A stretch of DNA of 64,000 bases, taken from positions 15,748,954 to 15,812,953 of the forward strand of contig CM067543.1 in the NCBI GenBank assembly GCA_034509755.1. The letters run 5' to 3'. The position numbers were made by a program, and so were the translations under genes. The stretch is from Anisodus tanguticus (taxonomy: Eukaryota; Streptophyta; Magnoliopsida; Solanales; Solanaceae). The notes beneath the pieces are model-generated. The model was not told the origin of the DNA and did not search any database. It saw nothing but the letters and a program-made list of their open reading frames with translations. Of this stretch, positions 57,772 through 64,000 are shown piece by piece (within the stretch, counting starts at the first letter, position 1; the number at the start of each line of letters is the position of its first letter).

Positions 57772-60700
57772 AATTAGGAAGCTTAAACGTTGCATCAGTT
57801 TTGTTTTATCAGGCAAATATAAATAACATAAAAAAAAAAACTTCATGGGGCAGAATTTTCCCTTTTGGGAAATGCCGACGTTTTTTCTATTTTCTTCTTT
57901 TCCTTTACAACTCCATAATCATTCACAGCTCTCATCCTTAGAGCTTCAGACTAACTCCACTGCTCCTTTCTAATTTATACGTAGATTTCATAAATGCTCG
58001 CATAAGTATGACTTTTTTTCATCAAAGTCACATAACCATATTTTCTAATAGAAAATCACAAAATATTCACCCAACTAATATTAAATTCATGTAACTATGT
58101 TTTCTAACATGAAAATCACAAAACCTTCACCCTACTAACACAGAAGTCACTATTGTCGGAAACCGGTAATTTTTTACTTTATATTTCTATATTTTATTTA
58201 TTTTTAATCTAATAAAATACAGACCAATTAAAAGAGAACCAATCTGGCCCAACAAGACTCAAATTTGAGAAGTGCAGTTAATATATATTCAAAATGTAGC
58301 AATTTTCTTAAAGTATTGTAAGTCGGAGTGAGTGTATTAAGACTAAGGTGTCTTCCTTATTGCCATGAATGAATGATATGTGATTTTGAGGGGAAAAAAG
58401 ATAAAAAAAAAAGTATGGATAAGGTGATAGATATTTAGAATCAAATAGCTCTGGAGATAATATAATCATTATCAGTTTGGATGAAAATCTTAAAAATGTG
58501 TGCAAAAAGGGGAAAATTTCGATGGTGATTTCAAAAAATGTGTATAATACGCCATTTGAATACGTTTGAAGGTGGTGAAAAATTGATGCAAGGGTTGGGT
58601 AGGGCCGGTTCTCTTTTAATTGATATGTATTAATTAGATTAAAAATAAAAAAGGAATAAAATATAGTCTAAAACCTTATCACTCATCGGAAGGTTGGATT
58701 TTCCAGAAATTGTGACTTTTGTGCCAGTAAGGTGAATGTTTTATGCTTTTTGTGTTAGAAAACATAGTTATATGACTTTTTTGTTTGTAGTATGAATGTT
58801 TTGTTAGTTTTTTTTATTAAAACCACAAAGCAGATTGCTTGTGGTGTTTTATTCCATAAACTCAAAAATATTTATACATGAATCAAGTGGGAAAGAAAAA
58901 CGAAAAGAAGAGAAAATCTATCCTAGAAAGCAAAAGACTAACTAGTTGAACCTTGTTTCATAAACAAGAGAACTCAACCTAGAACTAGGTGGCGTAGTAA
59001 TCATGGCCACTATCAGTCACCTCAAAGCTCTCACTAGGTGCTACAGAATCAAATCCTAATGATAAAATCAAGCAGAATCTTGATTGCATCTCCATCCGAG
59101 GTTGTTGTTACACATGTTCTGAAGATAATTCCGTGGAAAATCTTCACTCTTTGAAGGACTATGAGATTGCATAACTCTTTCTTGTATTATGGCAACTCCT
59201 GTTGTGACTGTATTCATCATCTAATGAGATTCTTCTAGCAAGTTGAACATTTCTGTTAATACCACACATTAGATAGGATCACTTTAGATGATTACAAAGT
59301 TTTCTGTTCAAATATGTATGTAACTTATCTGCTGTGTAAACTTGGACATCAAACATCTTTTAGTTTGTTTAATGTTTCCTGCTGATATGAATCCATTGTC
59401 AATCAATCTTATTCCTTATTGTTATATGCTGAGTATTTGAATTGTGGTCTCATGCTCTTATCATTGTTCAATATCTTTTTTGCTTGGAATGGTAGTTCTT
59501 GAAAGTTATGGATTTGTATTGTACCTGCAAAATAACAAATCATGATATGTGACTTTGGTGAAAAAAGTCGATAATTATGTGGCAATTTGTGAAATTTACC
59601 CCTAATTTCTATGCACCTATTATTATTAGTGTTGATGAGGATACTTTCTTTGCTTCAGTTTTTCTATAATAAGTAGAAAATAACAACACCACAAAAAGAA
59701 GAAAAGTTCAAAATGCGATCATTAAACTTTAAGAAAATTATACAAGTGCATTATGCCGTTTCCCATTAGGCGTGTCAAGATTATTTTTCTCTAGATTCTT
59801 AGTCCCATTTTTTGTGCTTCAATTTCTCCAATTGGTCGAGTTTAGCCAAGAAGTTGACCAGTAAGACATTACAAGTCATCCAATTGGCTCGGAGCCAGCA
59901 GAATCGAACTAATTGGGTCACCACCTAGGTCAATGAACTTATTTGTATAATATTTTTAAAGTTTAATTATCACATTTTGATTTTTCTTCTTCTCGTGGTG
60001 TTGTTTATTATAGGAAAACTGAAGAAAATAAAATATATTCATCAGCACAAGTGATAAAAGCGCATAGAAATTAGGGATATATTTCACGAAAGATTGCATA
60101 ATAAAATAATGGCTTAATAATGGGATATTTGCATGAATCGGACATTTGTATGATTAAGAGTAAAATTGTATTTAAGTCCGCAGTCCACTAAAAGTATGTG
60201 GGCTTTAAACCTTCAAAATAAGAAGAAATTGCACAGTTTACACTGCAAATGGGCTGGTCGTTAATTTTTGCCCTACATCGAACTTATGTCTAGCAGGATA
60301 TAAGTGTTTTAAGGGCGCCAAACACAATTTATGGGATACTATGATGCAAAAATATTAACTTATGCATCGTAAAAAGATTATTTATCTTGAAACACATGAA
60401 TTAAAGAACAACAGAAAATAGGGAAAAAGTGCAAATGACTCATCCGATTTTCTGATGAAGTGTTCTCTTTGCTTTCACCACCGCATATCTGTGATTACGA
60501 TTCCAAAAAAGAAGAGACAGATATAAATAATACTGAACTTTTGTGGCACTATTCCTTAGAGTTATTCAAGTAAATCTTTAGCTTAGGATCTTGAATTGGA
60601 AAAAGTTGAAAAAAGAATTAGAAGTCAGATCGACATCCTTAAATTGAAAAATAAAGATGGATAAAGAGAGCCGACCTTTATATGGTGTCCGATCAAGGAC

Positions 60701-61770
60701 TTGTTAGCAAAATTGTTTAGATATAAGCCTTGAAATAGAAAATAATAAAAACACAGATTAGATCTCAAATTGACATCCTTAAATGCTTGACACATTAACA
60801 GAAGGTTGTTGAAAGTAAAAGAAGGATCAAAGGCGGCTGGGAAAAATATCATACTCCTTATTCTATTAGTAAGAATACAAGGTGAGGGAGGGAAAATTCA
60901 TCTAAGGTCACAAATCGCACCATGAGTTTGATGAAAGATGAGCAAAATTGGCGAAGAGATATGTGTATAGTGAAAGTGATAGAATAAAAGCTGTTGTAGT
61001 GTTTTTTACAACGATGGATTTTATAGGATCTAAAAATGTTGTCGATTTTTAAAAATTACCCTTACTATCTTAAATAAATTACTTGAATGCTTAGATATTA
61101 ACGGAAGAAGGAGAAAGGACATGTGGTGAAAGCAAAGAGAAGAAAAAACTCCAATTTGGTGAATCTCCGGTTGTCTCTTCGCCCTTCGTCACATTGATGT
61201 CAACAACCACATTGGATTTCTCGTTCTCTTTGTTTATACCACCGCATACATGTGATTACTATTAAAAAAAAAAAAAGATAGATCAAAAGAACACTGACCT
61301 TCTATGGCGCTATTCATTAGAGTTATTCAAGTAATTCTTTAGCTTAGTACCTTGAATTGGAAAACCTTGAAAAAAGGATAAGAAGACAGATCGACATGCT
61401 TAAATTGAAAAACAAGAGATGGATAAAGAGAGCGGACCTTTATATGGTGCTAGATCTAGGACTTGTCAAACAAAAGTCTTTAGATCCAAGCCTTAATAAA
61501 TAGATCGAAATACCTTGTCAATCCGTTGCCCCAAAATCATCCCCACTTTGCATAATCACTAGCATCGCATCGCACAACAACAATCCGAAATTAACTTCTC
61601 CTTAAGTGCCTTGAAAGCAAATAGAAGATCCAAGTTCGATGTGCAACAACAATTGGTGCTCAATAGTGGAAATTAACTTCTCCTTAAGTGCCTTGAAAGC
61701 ATTTAGGCACACTTCGTTAAAATCAAAGACAACACCGTTCATCAACAAGGTGGAAAGAGGCTTCAAAATT
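57772..61770. repeat. Tandem unit, copy 3 (X-Z-Y-W), with rearranged W
   Basis: X 57772-58162, Z 58163-60398, Y 60399-61493, W 61494-61770. It is essentially a repeat of copy 2 up to ~61480, after which W contains filler sequence at 61570-61617 and small insertions to ~61668. It passes into the Athila pol at 61771. The foldback MITEs recur at about 58188-58666 and 59589-60087. Confidence 0.9.
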
Positions 61771-62083
61771 GGCAATTTGATGTAACCATCCAAAAACAAT
61801 AGTAGCTATGGCCCGCTAGTCTGTCAAGCATTTGGTCCAGAAAAGGCAAGGGAAAATGGTATTTCCTTGTTGCCTTGTTCAACTTGCAGTAATCAATGCA
61901 AATTCTCCATCCCGTCACAGTTCTGGATGGAATAAGCTCATTCTTCACCACAGTCATACCACTCTTCTTAGGCACTACTTGCACTAGGCTCACCCATGCA
62001 CTATCAGAAATAGGATAAATCACACCATCATCTATCCATTTCAAAATTTCTCTCCTCACTACTTCCTTCATAGTTGGGTTCAA
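61771..62083 (-). pseudogene. Athila RT, N-terminal part
   Basis: MNPTMKEVVRREILKWIDDG, VIYPISDSAWVSLVQVVPKK, SGMTVVKNELIPSRTVTGWR, ICIDYCKLNKATRKYHFPLP and FLDQMLDRLAGHSYYCF, clear Athila RT blocks. The LDGY with the first catalytic Asp is reached in another frame (61602-61799: CFLDGY as FLDGYIKLPIL) and is joined directly to the RNase H region, so the YxDD core is deleted. Confidence 0.88.
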
Positions 62084-62179
62084 CTTTCTTGGAGCTTTAA
62101 TTGAAGGCTTGCTCTCATCTTCTAAATGGATTTAATGCATTACTGTAGAAGGGCTTATCCTTCTAATATCTGCCAATGT

Positions 62180-62605
62180 CTACCTAATGGTAAGCTTGTG
62201 AGTCCTTAAGAATCTCAACAATTTTTCCACTTCCACATTACACAGAAAAGCAGATACAATCACCAGTAAAGTTTCATTATCACCCAGATAAATATAGTGA
62301 AGATAATCTGGCAAAGTCTTTAACTCTAACACTGGAGTTTTCTCTATGGAAGGTAATGGTCTTTCTGGAACTTTCCCCAACTCCTCATATTTTTTTCTAT
62401 AAAATGGCTCATAAGAATTCACCCACCTGACATACTCTATAAGCTCAACACCATCACTGTCAGCTTCCTCACACTGTGTTAGCGCCACCTCAAGAGTGTC
62501 AGTACTCATGCTCTTCTCAGAAACAACCCCTTCAATCACATCAATTGAAAAACAATTGTCACTTGCTCTAGGATAAGATATCTCCTTGAACACATTAAAA
62601 ACCAC
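62180..62605 (-). pseudogene. Athila pol linker between protease and RT
   Basis: 141 residues with ASDNCFSIDVIEG, an Asp/Glu-rich middle, LELKTLPDYLHYIYLGDNET and VEVEKLLRFLRTHKLTI, which is the stretch preceding RT in Athila polyproteins. Frame breaks on both sides. Confidence 0.8.
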
Positions 62606-62691
62606 CTTTTCGCCCTGAACTCATAGTCTCAAATAACCCTTCTGAACATCAATAAGTGCTTGCCCCATGGGTAAAAGTGGTCTCCCAAGGA

Positions 62692-63240
62692 TTATAGGCA
62701 TATCAACATCCTCTTCCATGTCAAGAATAATAAAGTCAGCAGGAAAATGAATTTGTCCACTTTAACTAACACATCTTCAATAATACCTCGTGGATGCTTC
62801 ACTGAATGGTCTGCCAAGTGTAAAGTCACTGTTGTAGGCCTAGCTTCACCCACACTAAGTCTACGAAACATAGAAAAAGGCATTAAATTTATACTTGCCC
62901 CCAAATGACACAAGGCATGCTTGCATTAAAAATTCCCGATAGTGTAGGGAATAGTGAAGCTCCCTGGATCTCTCAACTTCTGGGGAAACTTCTTTTGCAA
63001 AATGGCGCTGCACTCTTCAGTTAAAGCCACAGTTTCATAATCTCTCATCTTTCTCTTTTTAGAGAGAATTTCCTTCATAAATTTCACGTAACTGGGCATT
63101 TTCTCAAGGGCCTCAGCAAAGGGAATGTTGATGTGCAACTTCTTGAACACCTCTAAAAAGTTAGAAAATTGTTTATCAAGAGAATTTGTTCGAAGTCTTT
63201 GAGGATATGGAATTCTGATTTGAGGATCAATAATAACCAC
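62692..63240 (-). pseudogene. Athila protease and gag C-terminus
   Basis: Frame 62692-62913: LGASINLMPFSMFRRLSVGE (DLGASINLMP-type retropepsin site with the leading Asp altered to MCH), then TLHLADHSVKHPRGIIEDVL and VKVDKFIF. Frame 62926-63240: QFSNFLEVFKKLHINIPFAE, LEKMPSYVKFMKEILSKKRK and SFTIPYTIGNF, the well-known Athila gag/protease border. A short frame break lies between them at 62913-62926. Confidence 0.85.
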
Positions 63241-63356
63241 TAGTGGTGCCTTTTCTGTAATAGGGTGGTCTTTAGTAACCCCTCTTTCTCTAAACTAGAT
63301 ATCTCTCCCAAGTCGTCATTCTTTTCAATAGGTGGCTGAGGTGCAGACTGCTCAAC

Positions 63357-63992
63357 TTATTTACCACTTCTCAAAGTGATGGCCTGACACTGCTCAGTAG
63401 GGCTCACAATAGTATTGCTAGGCAGATTCCATTGAGGTCTGTTATTCAACATGCTTTCTAACGGCCCCACTCGTGTCTCCAATTTCCGAATAGAGGATCT
63501 TGTTTCTTTCATGAATTGAGTTTGGGTATTAGTGAGAGTCAGCAAAGCTGTTTGCAATTCATTAGGATTCTCTTATGGGGCTTGTTGCCTAGGCTGCTGA
63601 GAAGATGAATCTTGATTCATTGACTATTGTGGACTGTTTTGCTGATATTTCCCTTGAAACTGTGACTGTTGGCCTTGGTTGTTTCTCCATGAGAAGTTAG
63701 GGTGATTCCTCCACCCAGGATTATAAGTGTTGGAGAATGGATTGTTGTAAGGCATCTAAAAATTCCCAACTTCTTGAACCTGAGCTTGGTCCATAGGAAT
63801 ATTATTTGGATCCATTATTGTGCATCGATCAAAAGTATGTGGACCCCTATAAATTTCACAACCCACTTGCATCTCAACATCATTGGTGGACACAGTATTC
63901 TGCTGCAATTGCTTTGTCAAAGAAGCAACTTGAGCAGTTAAAGTAGTGATGACATCTAGTTCATGAACCCCGGTCACTTTTCTACTACTCAT
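63357..63992 (-). pseudogene. Athila gag, C-terminal part
   Basis: Frame 63756-63992 has ITTLTAQVASLTKQLQQN and CEIYRGPHTFDRC, a knuckle-like motif with one Cys changed to Tyr. Frame 63357-63557 has TQTQFMKETRSSIRKLETRV and a QCQAITLRSGK end. Stops between them (63560-63750) show decay. The N-terminal gag is beyond the window. Confidence 0.8.
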
Positions 63993-64000
63993 TGATCTCT

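Larger units (their letters stand above)
61494..64000 (-). mobile_element. Athila-type gypsy gag-pol, internally deleted, runs off the window
   Basis: Reading leftward from the right edge: gag frames, protease, a pol linker, RT N-terminal part, then a direct jump to the RNase H start (block W). About 200 codons expected between the first RT Asp motif and FDFNE are missing. LTRs are outside the window. The tandem array at 49618-61770 is attached to its pol at W, so this element is the parent of block W. Confidence 0.85.

Noticed and set aside
55603..57826. Domesticated hAT-derived host gene
   Set aside because: The frame is broken at least four times and the C-terminal dimerisation region is lost, unlike domesticated transposases, which keep one long open frame.

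Overview
This window looks like plant nuclear DNA from a repeat-rich, heterochromatin-like region. The layout of its long-LTR Ty3/gypsy families, as I remember them, suggests Solanaceae or a close relative. That assignment rests on memory of repeat families and codon-level pol similarity, not on a search. I see no intact cellular gene. Nearly all of the 64 kb can be explained as nested LTR retrotransposons, MITE-like foldback elements, one broken hAT transposon, a recent tandem duplication, and remnants of one host gene family, the ORTHRUS/VIM (UHRF1-like, PHD-RING-SRA) E3 ubiquitin ligases that act in maintenance of DNA methylation.

Layout. (1) 139-8333 is a head-to-head inverted duplication of the 5' end of an ORTHRUS/VIM-like gene (about 600 bp upstream region, exon 1 with the PHD finger and half of RING1, start of intron 1). 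The arms are 139-1530 and 6659-8333. The spacer holds a foldback MITE and a Ty1/copia element (1846-6647, minus). The right arm carries a ~230-bp insert that looks mitochondrial, with a trnfM-like sequence and a scrap of small-subunit rRNA, placed exactly at the exon 1/intron 1 border. (2) 8.5-48.6 kb is a nest of retrotransposons: a minus-strand non-coding (LARD-like) element whose internal region holds a solo LTR (8895-11382, perfect target duplication) and whose 5' LTR (13874-20163) holds another solo LTR (14840-17843); a Tekay/Del-type LTR scrap; an Athila-like remnant (21072-29890) split by a CRM-like chromovirus (23339-28046); a Tekay/Del-type pol (29960-33438); and that element's 3' LTR, cut in three pieces by a LARD-like element (34090-40430, perfect target duplication) and a defective copia (42553-48425). 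(3) 48711-49125 is an ORTHRUS/VIM RING2 exon remnant. It may be the far end of the same gene whose exon 1 lies at 7.3 kb. (4) 49618-61770 is a tandem array of a ~3.95-kb unit (one partial copy and two full copies that look nearly identical). The middle copy contains a degenerate hAT transposon (55132-57631). (5) 61494-64000 is an Athila gag-pol (minus) running off the window.

No operon-like or defence-like system is present. The most biologically interesting object is the inverted repeat made from an epigenetic-regulator gene. Such structures can be transcribed into hairpin RNA, and here the candidate target would be a gene family that itself maintains DNA methylation. That is a hypothesis to be tested with small-RNA and methylation data. 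Coordinates of element ends were read by eye and may be off by a few bases unless a TG...CA end and target duplication are stated.
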